NCBI RefSeq assembly: GCF_000986785.1 | Contig: NZ_LAYY01000048.1 | Location: 15,432 to 60,851, forward strand | Length of the DNA stretch: 45,420 bases | Direction: 5' to 3' | Source of the DNA: Mesobacillus campisalis | GTDB lineage: Bacteria; Bacillota; Bacilli; Bacillales; Cytobacillaceae | Part shown: in pieces, positions 1 to 7,401 of the stretch | Position numbering within the stretch: the first letter of the stretch is position 1 | Layout: each line of letters starts with the position of its first letter | Program-made: the position numbers and the translations under genes | Notes under the pieces: generated by a model | What the model saw: only the letters and a program-made list of their open reading frames with translations | Told to the model about the DNA's origin: nothing | Databases searched by the model: none

Positions 1-240
1 CGCTCCAGGATAGAAGGCGTCCTTTGCCTTCAATCCTGGAGTGGCTTATGACTCGAGGGTCTAGGCGCTGGAGCTGGACAATCGAAAAGCGGAAGCGCCT
101 TGGTCAGACCCGACCAGCATAAGTCGCTCCAGGATAGAAGGCGTCCTTTGCCTTCAATCCTGGAGTGGCTTATGACTCGAGGGTCTAGGCGCTGGAGCTG
201 GACAATCAAAAAGCGGAAGCGCCTTGGTCAGACCCGACAG
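1..240. repeat. Long structured interspersed repeat, tandem copies (family copy A)
   Basis: A unit with a 124-bp period begins 'aaaagcggaagcgcc' and ends 'ggcgctggagctggac'. One copy is cut by the window start (1-80), one is complete (85-210) and a third is only its first ~33 bp (208-240). Inside each copy CTCCAGGAT pairs with ATCCTGGAG, enclosing GAAGGC/GCCTTC, and the ends AAGCGCC/GGCGCT can pair. Diverged copies lie at 12185-12303 and 12542-12660. No open frame or transposase is associated. Confidence 0.85.
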
Positions 241-265
241 GATCTGGAGCTGACAGCCAATAAAT

Positions 266-298
266 AAAAGCCGGACCACAGGTGTGTGAATCCGGCTT
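266..298 (-). terminator. Intrinsic terminator of the yhaQP operon
   Basis: Inverted repeat AAGCCGGA (268-275) / TCCGGCTT (291-298). On the minus strand it is followed by a T-rich run (TTTTATTTATT), immediately downstream of the yhaP stop at 305. Confidence 0.8.
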
Positions 299-304
299 GC
301 TTGC

Positions 305-1558
305 TTATTTCTTCTTTGTCAGCTGCAAGGCTGTTTTAATATCCTTAAAGGAATTGGACTTTCCATACATCAGCACTCCGCCCCGATACACCCGCGCTCC
401 AAAAGCCGCCAGGAGGATGATGGTTCCTGTCAGGATGGCAATCGCCAGACTTGTTTCCCATAGTGGGATATTCAGCATCCCTACCCTTAGGAACATAATC
501 ATCGGAGTAAAAAATGGGATAAACGAAGTGATCGTAATAAACGGTGCCTCCGGCTGGCCCAGACCGAACATCGCAATCATAAACCCGGCGACGACCAGCA
601 GGGTCATTGGGGTGATCATTTGCTGGACATCCTCAATCCTGCTGACCAGTGACCCAAGAAAAGCGGCAAGAGTGGCATAGAGAAAATAGCCCAGGAGAAA
701 GAAAATCACAGCATACGCGATTGTTGCTCCCGCTATATTGCTGAAACCAAAAAATTCGAAAAAGCCGCCTTCCATCGTTTCAACATTTGTCTTCACCGAA
801 AAGTAACCTACGATAAGGAACACGGCAAGCTGTGTCAGTGACAGCAGCCCAATTCCAAGTATTTTTGCAAACATCTGCTTAATCGGTGATACGCTTGATA
901 TCAAGATTTCCATTACCCTGGAGGATTTTTCGGTTGCCACCTCTGTAGCGATCATGCTCGCGTACATAATGACGGAGAAATAAATAATGAACAGAAGCAC
1001 ATACACGAGCCCCCTGGCCTGGCTCAGTTCTTCCTCGGTTTTGGCATCCTCGGCAAGCGCAGAGCGTTCAAATTCAACCGGTTCATAAAGATTGGCCAGC
1101 TGCTCCTGGCTCAGGTTAAGCGAAGCAGACGCCATCATTGTTTTCAGCTGCTGGAGGCTGCCCTCAATTTCGGAAACCAAGCTTGAATCCGCCATGCTCA
1201 TTGACTTAAAGGAAGCTGCAGGCAAATTTTCACCGGTCATCCTTAGCTGAAGCAAACCCGAGTAATCCCCTGCCTCGACCTTTTCCTCTGCTTCGTCCGC
1301 ACTGCCGGTAAACTCGACCAGTTCCACGTCTGTATCCCCCGCCAGCATTTGCTGTTCAAGAGGGGCAAACAGCTGTCCTGATTCGTCGATCACGGCAATC
1401 TTCTCGGCTTCCCCATCCTTTTCAAAAAAATCGATGATTCTGGGAATGTTGGTCAATGCAATTAAAATCAGCGCTGTCAGGACTGTTGTAACCAAAAAGG
1501 ATTTTGTTTTCAGCTTGCTTAAATATGTATGGAACAAGATGATAAAAAAGTTATTCAT
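305..1558 (-). CDS. yhaP: NatB/YhaP-like ABC-2 exporter permease
   Basis: Predicted 417-residue membrane permease of an ABC-2 type exporter, matching B. subtilis YhaP in length (about 419) and in pairing with a YhaQ ATPase; the best-known relative is the sodium extruder NatB. One N-terminal transmembrane segment (about residues 15-35) is followed by a large polar domain (about 45-180) and then five or six hydrophobic helices, the ABC-2 topology. The frame opens further upstream at 1591, but the ATG at 1558 (MNNFF) is preferred: it overlaps the yhaQ stop by 8 bp, giving translational coupling, and removes an unlikely extension. The exported substrate cannot be read from sequence; sodium is an inference from the family. 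Confidence 0.85.
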   Translation of the reverse strand: MNNFFIILFHTYLSKLKTKSFLVTTVLTALILIALTNIPRIIDFFEKDGEAEKIAVIDESGQLFAPLEQQMLAGDTDVELVEFTGSADEAEEKVEAGDYSGLLQLRMTGENLPAASFKSMSMADSSLVSEIEGSLQQLKTMMASASLNLSQEQLANLYEPVEFERSALAEDAKTEEELSQARGLVYVLLFIIYFSVIMYASMIATEVATEKSSRVMEILISSVSPIKQMFAKILGIGLLSLTQLAVFLIVGYFSVKTNVETMEGGFFEFFGFSNIAGATIAYAVIFFLLGYFLYATLAAFLGSLVSRIEDVQQMITPMTLLVVAGFMIAMFGLGQPEAPFITITSFIPFFTPMIMFLRVGMLNIPLWETSLAIAILTGTIILLAAFGARVYRGGVLMYGKSNSFKDIKTALQLTKKK

Positions 1559-2450
1559 AGGAAGCACCCGCCTTTTCAATAAAAATATCATTCAGTGAGG
1601 GTTCTTCTAATACAAACTTGCGGATAAAGCCTTTTCCCACTATCCTCTTCAGGATTTCCTCCGCAATATACTCACTCGTCACCTGGAGATGGATTCCTTC
1701 CGGTGTGTGCTTTGCCTTTGTTACACCATCGTGATTTTCAAGAGAGCTGATATCAAAGTCCGCATGGATCACCAGGTTCTTCTTTCCAAATGAACGCTTT
1801 ATTTCTTTCAATGCCCCATGGACAACGGGCCTGCCTTTTTGCATAATGCATAGATGCTCGCACATTTCCTCGACATGCTCCATCCTGTGGCTGGAAAACA
1901 CAATGGTGGTTCCTGCCTCCTTCAAGTCAATGACGGCCTGCTTCAATAATTCCACATTAACCGGATCAAGACCGCTAAAGGGTTCATCAAGAATAAGAAG
2001 CCTTGGCTTATGGATGACAGCTGCAAGAAACTGGATTTTTTGCTGATTCCCCTTTGAAAGCTCCTCTACCTTTTTATCCATATACTCGGGAACTTTAAAT
2101 CTCTCGAGCCAGTATGCCAACTCCCTCACTGCATCCTGTTTCTGCATCCCTCGCAATCTCGCAAGATAGACGATTTGCTCTTTCACTTTCAGCTTTGGAT
2201 ACAAGCCTCTCTCTTCAGGCAGATAGCCAATGATTGGGCTTGTGGAATAGTCAATTGTTTTTCCGTCCAGCGTGATTCTTCCTTTGGTAGGATCCAAGAG
2301 CCCAAGAATCATCCTGAAGGTTGTTGTCTTTCCCGCACCATTGGCTCCCAGGAAACCAAACATTTCTTTCTCCGGTATTTCGAGTGACAGGTCGTCTACA
2401 GCTGTAAACTCCCCAAATTTTTTCGTGACATTTTCTAGTTTAAGTGCCAT
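1551..2450 (-). CDS. yhaQ: NatA/YhaQ-like ABC transporter ATP-binding protein
   Basis: Cytoplasmic ATPase of the exporter formed with the overlapping downstream permease; 299 residues, against about 298 for B. subtilis YhaQ. Walker A GANGAGKT is at 35-42, the signature LSKGNQQ at 131-137, Walker B LLILDEP at 151-157 and the switch histidine in SSHRM near 188. The C-terminal ~80 residues form the extra domain common in NatA-type subunits. The start is supported by GGAGGAGAGG just upstream of the ATG. It is first in a two-gene operon with yhaP and divergent from yhzD. Transport direction and substrate are inferred from NatA/YhaQ relatives. Confidence 0.9.
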   Translation of the reverse strand: MALKLENVTKKFGEFTAVDDLSLEIPEKEMFGFLGANGAGKTTTFRMILGLLDPTKGRITLDGKTIDYSTSPIIGYLPEERGLYPKLKVKEQIVYLARLRGMQKQDAVRELAYWLERFKVPEYMDKKVEELSKGNQQKIQFLAAVIHKPRLLILDEPFSGLDPVNVELLKQAVIDLKEAGTTIVFSSHRMEHVEEMCEHLCIMQKGRPVVHGALKEIKRSFGKKNLVIHADFDISSLENHDGVTKAKHTPEGIHLQVTSEYIAEEILKRIVGKGFIRKFVLEEPSLNDIFIEKAGASYE

Positions 2451-2588
2451 TGCCCTCTCCTCCTTAGCATTATATTACTACGAGTTTGGCGGAAAAAAGT
2501 TCCAATTTATTGTTTTTATTATATTTGAACTTTTTATAAGATTGTGTAAAAATAACAGTAAGAAAGCTCATAAAAAGGGGTAAACGAT

Positions 2589-2774
2589 ATGGATACATAC
2601 AAATTGACAGCATTTAAGCCTGATGGGGAAAAGTTGCTGGACGAGTCCTTTCAGGCGGGAAACGATGAAGAAGCAAAAGAGCTTGGCAGGAGACTTCTTG
2701 CAGAGAAAAATCTTGAAGACAATACCCATCGCTGCACATCTCCGAGAGGGAAATTGGTTCTGTTTCACCCGTAA
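2589..2774 (+). CDS. yhzD: YhzD-like small protein
   Basis: A 61-residue soluble protein with a good ribosome site (AAAAGGGGTAAACGAT before the ATG). The sequence TAFKPDGEKLLDESF, an acidic helix with EEAKELG, and the ending HRCTSPRGKLVLFHP resemble the YhzD family of Bacillaceae, whose function is not known to me. A single Cys lies in the conserved-looking HRCTSP stretch. It stands alone on the plus strand, divergent from yhaQ and convergent with yhaR, and its 3' end runs directly into the 52-bp hairpin array, whose first unit looks like its terminator. The family assignment is from memory of the pattern and is moderate. Confidence 0.7.
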   Translation: MDTYKLTAFKPDGEKLLDESFQAGNDEEAKELGRRLLAEKNLEDNTHRCTSPRGKLVLFHP

Positions 2775-2821
2775 CCCCAGGTATCCAACAAGAAAGACGC
2801 TTCGTTTTTTTAAAATGAAAA

Positions 2822-3268
2822 GGGTCCTCCATTCATCAGATGGAGGACCTCTTTTTGCTTTTTTGATAAAAATGGTCCTCCATCCACCCGACGGAGGACC
2901 CCCTTGCCGCATTTTCTATTAAAATCGTCCTCCATTCGCCCGATGGAGGACCTCTTTGCCGCATTTTCTATTAAAATCGTCCTCCATCAACCTGATGGAG
3001 GACCTCTTTGCCGCATTTTCTATTAAAATCGTCCTCCATCAACCTGATGGAGGACCCCTTTGCGGCATTTTCGATAAAAATGGGCATCCATTCACCCTAT
3101 GGAGGACCCCTTTGCCTCTTTTTCGGTAAAAATGGGCATCCATCCACCCGAAGGAGGACCCCCTTGTGGCATTTTCAATAACAAGGGGCCTCCAACCACC
3201 CTATGGAGGACCCCAATGCCGGTTTTTCGAATAAAAATGGTCCTCCATTCACATGATGAAGGACCACT
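2822..3268. repeat. Nine-unit 52-bp tandem array of GGTCCTCCAT hairpins
   Basis: Anchoring on the 'gtcctccat' arm, units begin at 2824, 2875, 2927, 2979, 3031, 3083, 3135, 3187 and 3240, so spacing is 51-53 bp and 52 in most cases. Each unit is an arm, a 7-nt loop, the complementary arm (ATGGAGGACC) and an AT-rich spacer. Unit 1 is a perfect 10-bp hairpin followed by a T-rich tract, like an intrinsic terminator for yhzD. Units 3-5 are nearly identical; units 6-8 have eroded left arms (GGGCATCCA, GGGGCCTCCA). The array fills the convergent gap between yhzD and yhaR. Confidence 0.95.
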
Positions 3269-3311
3269 TCCTCGTCTATAGGCGAATTAAGTCCTACATT
3301 TTTTAGGTGGC

Positions 3312-4103
3312 CTATTTCCCTGTAAAGTGAGGTTTTCGTTTCTCAAGGAATGCCTGGATGCCTTCCTTATGGTCCTCTGTCTGCCGCATTTTATATTGTG
3401 CATACTTCTCGAGCTCAAGAAACTTAAGAAGGGAGGTCCGATTCTCTTCTGCATAAATTTTCTTTGTTTTGATCATGGCCTGCAGCGGTTTTTGCTGCCA
3501 CTCTTCCAGCTTGATGGCTATCGCTTCATTGAGGTCCCCTTCGGTGACTTCATCGATCAGCCCAATTTCCAGGGCTTGCGCGGCCGTCATTGGCTTGCCT
3601 TCCCAGATGTGATGCTTTGCCTTTGTTTCGCCGAGACGCTGCTTCATAAAGAAATGCCCGCCTCCATCAGGAATCAGCCCGATGCCGATAAAGTTCATCG
3701 CAAGCTTGCTTCCCGGATCAGCCATAATATAATCCGTGGCCAAAGCCAGGCTGAAGCCGAGCCCAGCAGCCGCACCGTTAATAGCACTGATTGTCAGCTT
3801 TGGCATGCTGTATAGCGTTGTGACGAGTTCATTGATGCTTTCCATAATTCCATAGAAATCGCTTTCATTACTGCCCGCAAGCATTGTCTTAATATCGCCG
3901 CCTGAGGAAAAGGCACGTCCGGCCCCTTTTAATAACACAATTTCCACTTCATCCGAAATGCATAACTCCTTCAAATTCCATGCCAATCCTCTGATCATTT
4001 CCAAATCGAGCGCATTTAAAGATTCGGGCCTGTTCAATTCGACTGTGGCCACCTTGCCTTCTACACTAACCTTGACAGTATCCGTTTTAAATTCGGTAGT
4101 CAA
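3312..4103 (-). CDS. yhaR: Enoyl-CoA hydratase/isomerase family protein YhaR
   Basis: Crotonase-fold protein of about 263 residues (B. subtilis YhaR about 255), expected to hydrate or isomerise an acyl-CoA in the cytoplasm. The N-terminal ELNRPESLNALDLEMI and the oxyanion-hole stretch GAGRAFSSGGDIK are typical, followed by AINGAAAGLGFSLALATDYIMA and the GLIPDGGG segment. The C-terminus ends EGIQAFLEKRKPHF, usual for this family. The start chosen is the TTG at 4103, which has AAAGGAGGGGGAG just upstream; an in-frame start at 4163 would translate through that ribosome site. It is monocistronic, between the hairpin array and hemZ. The exact acyl-CoA substrate is unknown. Confidence 0.88.
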   Translation of the reverse strand: MTTEFKTDTVKVSVEGKVATVELNRPESLNALDLEMIRGLAWNLKELCISDEVEIVLLKGAGRAFSSGGDIKTMLAGSNESDFYGIMESINELVTTLYSMPKLTISAINGAAAGLGFSLALATDYIMADPGSKLAMNFIGIGLIPDGGGHFFMKQRLGETKAKHHIWEGKPMTAAQALEIGLIDEVTEGDLNEAIAIKLEEWQQKPLQAMIKTKKIYAEENRTSLLKFLELEKYAQYKMRQTEDHKEGIQAFLEKRKPHFTGK

Positions 4104-4210
4104 AAGAGCTCCCCCTCCTTTATGTTCAACTCTATTATAATGAAAACCCTTGAACATAGACACTTTTTTTCAGAATTGTCCAAACGTATTTTTCGCTAAC
4201 AATGGTCCAA

Positions 4211-4245
4211 AGAAAAAAAGCTCCTATGTGGAAGAGGAGCTTTTT
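4211..4245 (-). terminator. hemZ terminator overlapping its stop codon
   Basis: AAAAAGCTCCT (4215-4225) pairs with AGGAGCTTTTT (4235-4245); on the minus strand a T run follows. The hemZ TAG at 4224-4226 lies inside the hairpin, so the last Ser codons of HemZ are encoded by the terminator stem. Confidence 0.85.
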
Positions 4246-5738
4246 GAAAATAGTTCATTTAAGATGCTGATTTTTTGATCGGTATAGTCTTCAAAACCGT
4301 CATTGTATGATTTAGGGTCCTTCGGATTAGCGAAGTGGGTGATCTTACCGGTTTCCGGATGGATGAACTTGCTCGAAGCACCACAGCCGAGCCCGATAAT
4401 GGTTTGTTGTTCTTCCATAATAATGATATTGTATAAGCTTTCCTGGCCAGGCATGGAGTAGCCGACATTCTCCAGATTGCCAAGGATGTTTTTCTGGCGA
4501 TAGAGGTAATAAGGAACATATCCGTGGCTGCCTGTCCACTCCTCGGCCATGTTCATCATTTTCTCCACTTCCCCGCGGTCGGCGACTTTATATTTCTCCT
4601 TGTTCCTGGTCATTTCCGATGCACGCTTGAAAGATAAAGTATGGACCGTCAGCGATTCAGGCATCAGCTTTTCGGTTTCTTTCAGGGTGTGGCCGAATTC
4701 CTCGGTTCCTTCACCAGGAAGGCCGATAATCAAATCCATATTGATATTATTCATGCCCGCTTCTCTGGCAAGATGATATTTGTCCACCGTTTCTTCCACC
4801 GTATGATGACGTCCGATCGCCTTCAGCGTTTCCTGGATATAGGATTGGGGATTAATGGAAATTCGGTCGATGTTCCATTTGTTTAGAACGTCCAATTTCT
4901 CCGGGGTTATAGTATCCGGACGGCCAGCCTCCACTGTGATTTCCCTGATGTTTTCAACATCTGGAAAAGAAGTGTACATTTCTTCGTAAAGCATATCCAT
5001 TTCTTCAGCACTTATCGAGGTTGGGGTGCCGCCGCCATAATATAAGGTTGTAATTTTAATTCCGTTATCCTTCAGCCACTCGCCAATCTTCCGCATCTCA
5101 TAATGAAGGCCTCCAAGGAAACTGTTGACAGACCCTTGCCGGCCATTGATGGCATAGGCAGGAAAAGTGCAATAGGCACATTTTGTTGGGCAGAAAGGAA
5201 TCCCGATATAAATGCTCACTTCGCGCTGCAAATCGTAGAGATCTGGCATGACAGCAAGCTGCCGGTCAACGATTTGCTGCATGAGCCTGATCTTTTCCGG
5301 GGTAATCATATACTCCTCCTCAAGCTCAGCATGGGCCTGTCCACGGTCTACGCCTTCCCGGAGCTTATTGTGAAGAAGCTTTGTAGGCCTCACCCCTGTA
5401 AGGATGCCCCACTTTTGCATAATCCCGGTCCAATCCTGCAGGACGGTTAAAAAGGCATGGGAGACCGCATTTCTAATTGCGCGGAACCTCTCTTTTTCAG
5501 TGAGGCCCTCCTGAAGTTCCTTTTCATAGGCAGCCCGGTGCTGTTCCCCATTCCCCGCTGTTAATTTTGCTTCAACCTGGATGGCTCCTTCCGCTGCCAT
5601 TGCCAGTTCAATAACAGCATCGCTATCACGGTCCGGCTTGGAGAAGGCTAGTTCGGCCTCTTCAAAAAACAGGTTGGCAATCAGCTGCAATGGCCTTTCG
5701 AGCCTGTCATCTTCTATTCCTTTTATATATATAAACAA
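4224..5738 (-). CDS. hemZ: HemZ, coproporphyrinogen III dehydrogenase family radical SAM protein
   Basis: Radical SAM protein of about 504 residues (B. subtilis HemZ about 501), assigned to the oxygen-independent coproporphyrinogen oxidase/HemN superfamily. An N-terminal domain of about 170 residues specific to HemZ precedes the core. The iron-sulfur motif CxxxCxxC is CPTKCAYC near residues 183-190, followed by YYGGGTPTS for SAM binding and the family region NINMDLIIGLPGEG. A frame start at 5747 is a GTG that is itself part of the AAAAGGTG ribosome site; the TTG at 5738, placed correctly behind that site, is preferred and gives the expected N-terminus. It is a single gene with its own terminator. 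The precise reaction is debated for HemZ proteins. Confidence 0.9.
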   Translation of the reverse strand: MFIYIKGIEDDRLERPLQLIANLFFEEAELAFSKPDRDSDAVIELAMAAEGAIQVEAKLTAGNGEQHRAAYEKELQEGLTEKERFRAIRNAVSHAFLTVLQDWTGIMQKWGILTGVRPTKLLHNKLREGVDRGQAHAELEEEYMITPEKIRLMQQIVDRQLAVMPDLYDLQREVSIYIGIPFCPTKCAYCTFPAYAINGRQGSVNSFLGGLHYEMRKIGEWLKDNGIKITTLYYGGGTPTSISAEEMDMLYEEMYTSFPDVENIREITVEAGRPDTITPEKLDVLNKWNIDRISINPQSYIQETLKAIGRHHTVEETVDKYHLAREAGMNNINMDLIIGLPGEGTEEFGHTLKETEKLMPESLTVHTLSFKRASEMTRNKEKYKVADRGEVEKMMNMAEEWTGSHGYVPYYLYRQKNILGNLENVGYSMPGQESLYNIIIMEEQQTIIGLGCGASSKFIHPETGKITHFANPKDPKSYNDGFEDYTDQKISILNELFSKSSSST

Positions 5739-5812
5739 AAATATCACCTTTTCAATTTATGCTTCCTATAGTGTACTGAATCCCCCTGGCAAGGTCAATA
5801 CAGGGGAAAAGC

Positions 5813-5841
5813 CAAAAAAAGCCTGCACATGCATGCAGGCT
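5813..5841 (-). terminator. yhaX intrinsic terminator
   Basis: AGCCTGCA (5820-5827) / TGCAGGCT (5834-5841), followed on the minus strand by seven T residues, just after the yhaX stop at 5848. Confidence 0.85.
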
Positions 5842-5847
5842 GAAAAT

Positions 5848-6720
5848 CTATTTTTTTAGTATATTCATCTTCCTTAAAAAAGAAATAGGATGCTGTTTTC
5901 GGAAATGCTCCTTGACCATGTAGGCAACCCCATTCTGGTTGTTGGACCTGGTGACCCAGTCTGAAGCCCTCTTTACCTCGGGGGACGCATTTCCCATTGC
6001 CACGCCCAATCCGCATGCTTTCAATATTTCTATGTCGTCCTGGCCATCGCCTATTACAACCATCTCTTTCAAAGCAATGCCCAACTGTTCTCCCAAAGAA
6101 ATCATTCCGTTCAGTTTTGAAACGCCCTGCGGCAGTATATCCAGCCTCAGGTCATTAAGCTGGGTCATATTGATTTCGGAAAACATCGACACCAAAGCTT
6201 CGCGTGCATCAGTCAAGTCATCCTCATATTCAAAGTACACCTCGATTTTAGGCGCTGTTGCGGGATCGTCTTTTAAGGTGTCGCTGATGGAATCTACAAA
6301 CTGCTGGGAGTAAAACATTGGATCTCCGGTTGTAAATACTGTTTTGGCCAATAGGTTATGATTCAGCTTATACTTGTTGGCCAGTGAATATTCATCGTGG
6401 ACAATCCTGATTTGGCAGGGGAAGCCTTCCAGGAAGCGGATAATTTCATAGGTGACGTCTTCCGGAATCAATTTGGCCATAACAGGCTTCCCCAGTTGCT
6501 GGGCAATATAGGCACCCTGGTGGGTAACGAGCATGGCATTATTAATTTTCAGGGCCTTTGCTACCTTTCTGGCAGATGGAAAGCTTCTTGAAGTAAGAAG
6601 CGTGACATATACTCCTTTCTGCTGGACGTAGGCAATGGCTTCCTTTGTAGATTTATGGATCCTTCCGTTATCCTGGATAACCGTCCCATCCACATTCAAG
6701 GCAAGAAGACGATAGATCAT
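5848..6720 (-). CDS. yhaX: HAD-superfamily (Cof-type) protein YhaX with altered nucleophile motif
   Basis: Predicted cytoplasmic 290-residue Cof-type HAD protein (B. subtilis YhaX about 288, a sporulation-associated gene). HAD motif I reads LALNVDGTV at residues 7-15: the catalytic nucleophile position, normally the first Asp of DxDGT, is Asn9 (codon AAT). Motif II (LLTSRS), the lysine motif (GVSKLNG) and motif IV (VVIGDGQDDIE) are otherwise present, with the C2 cap between. Without the Asp nucleophile, ordinary phosphatase chemistry is not expected, so a binding or regulatory role, or a family-specific variant, is possible. It is monocistronic and followed by a strong terminator. Family assignment is strong; function is unknown. 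Confidence 0.85.
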   Translation of the reverse strand: MIYRLLALNVDGTVIQDNGRIHKSTKEAIAYVQQKGVYVTLLTSRSFPSARKVAKALKINNAMLVTHQGAYIAQQLGKPVMAKLIPEDVTYEIIRFLEGFPCQIRIVHDEYSLANKYKLNHNLLAKTVFTTGDPMFYSQQFVDSISDTLKDDPATAPKIEVYFEYEDDLTDAREALVSMFSEINMTQLNDLRLDILPQGVSKLNGMISLGEQLGIALKEMVVIGDGQDDIEILKACGLGVAMGNASPEVKRASDWVTRSNNQNGVAYMVKEHFRKQHPISFLRKMNILKK

Positions 6721-6816
6721 AATGTGGCCCCCATTTCTGTGATGTTTCTATCCTAATATGAACATTATGAAAAGGAAGGACAAAATAGAACTGAGGGAAC
6801 CTTTGCGGAAAAGCAA

Positions 6817-6844
6817 AAACTCCCGAACATTGTTCCGGGAGTTT
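6817..6844 (-). terminator. yheA intrinsic terminator
   Basis: AAACTCCCG / CGGGAGTTT with an inner AACA/TGTT extension, followed on the minus strand by a short T run, directly after yheA. Confidence 0.8.
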
Positions 6845-6851
6845 CATGATT

Positions 6852-7208
6852 CTATTGGTTTTCCTGGACGCCGTAAAGCTCCTCAAGCGGCTTCATGATC
6901 ACCTTGTTGATTTCAGCAATGACCATGCTCATCCTTTGCTCCGCTTCCATCAATCTTGAAATAGTGTCATGCTGCTGCACTAAAGCCACTGTCTTTTGAG
7001 CTTGCTCCACTTCCTCCTGGGAAATTTCCTGCCCCATCATCTGCTTTTGCTGAAGCTGCATTTGAATATTGCGGAAGTTTTCAAACATCCTGCGGGCTGA
7101 TTCATCATTATTGACTTCATCATATATTTTTCTCAAGTTTACATATTCGTCACTCGTGCGAATTGCTTTTTCCATTTCATATGCAGAATCATAAAGGTTT
7201 ACTGCCAT
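6852..7208 (-). CDS. yheA: YlbF/YmcA-family protein YheA
   Basis: A 118-residue, almost entirely alpha-helical, charged protein with no Cys and no membrane segment. It matches YheA of B. subtilis (about 117 residues), a member of the YlbF/YmcA family. Runs such as NIQMQLQQKQMMGQEIS and EEVEQAQKTVALVQQHD predict long amphipathic helices or coiled coil. YlbF and YmcA act with YaaT as accessory factors for RNase Y and developmental regulation; YheA itself is uncharacterised, so no function is assigned. A ribosome site (GGAGTG) precedes the ATG. It is divergent from the ATP-grasp operon and has its own terminator. Confidence 0.88.
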   Translation of the reverse strand: MAVNLYDSAYEMEKAIRTSDEYVNLRKIYDEVNNDESARRMFENFRNIQMQLQQKQMMGQEISQEEVEQAQKTVALVQQHDTISRLMEAEQRMSMVIAEINKVIMKPLEELYGVQENQ

Positions 7209-7308
7209 TTTAAAACACTCCTTCTCCGTTTCGGAATCCCCTACACTATATCAGACTATGACTTCAATTGCGAGGAGTTCACTATTTCCTCGCGTGAAGG
7301 CTGCGGCT

Positions 7309-7338
7309 GGCACATTATATCAGCCCGGAACATACGAT
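7309..7338 (+). promoter_or_regulatory. Sigma-E-like promoter of the yheC/yheD operon
   Basis: -35 GGCACATT (7309-7316), 14-bp spacer, -10 CATACGAT (7331-7338), compared with the mother-cell sigma-E consensus GTCATATT and CATACAAT. It lies 63 bp before the first ATP-grasp start. The mother-cell role of B. subtilis YheD supports it; the assignment is inferred from sequence alone. Confidence 0.55.
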
Positions 7339-7401
7339 ACGGTATCAGCTATCGCCTAATTTCAATCTTTTTAATCCAAATGGGATAAAAGAGGAGAATA
7401 T

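Noticed and set aside
1-240. Insertion sequence or MITE with target duplication
   Set aside because: The copies have no clear flanking duplications and no transposase is present in the window; kept as a repeat of unknown origin.
2568-2922. Open frames of about 100 codons on both strands across yhzD and the first repeat units
   Set aside because: They run through the hairpin array, giving repeated 'HPPDGGPP'-type translations; these are repeat artefacts.
2822-3268. CRISPR array
   Set aside because: Although regularly spaced, the whole 52-bp unit is repeated, including the part between palindromes; there are no unique spacers and no cas genes. The same applies to 45013-45420.
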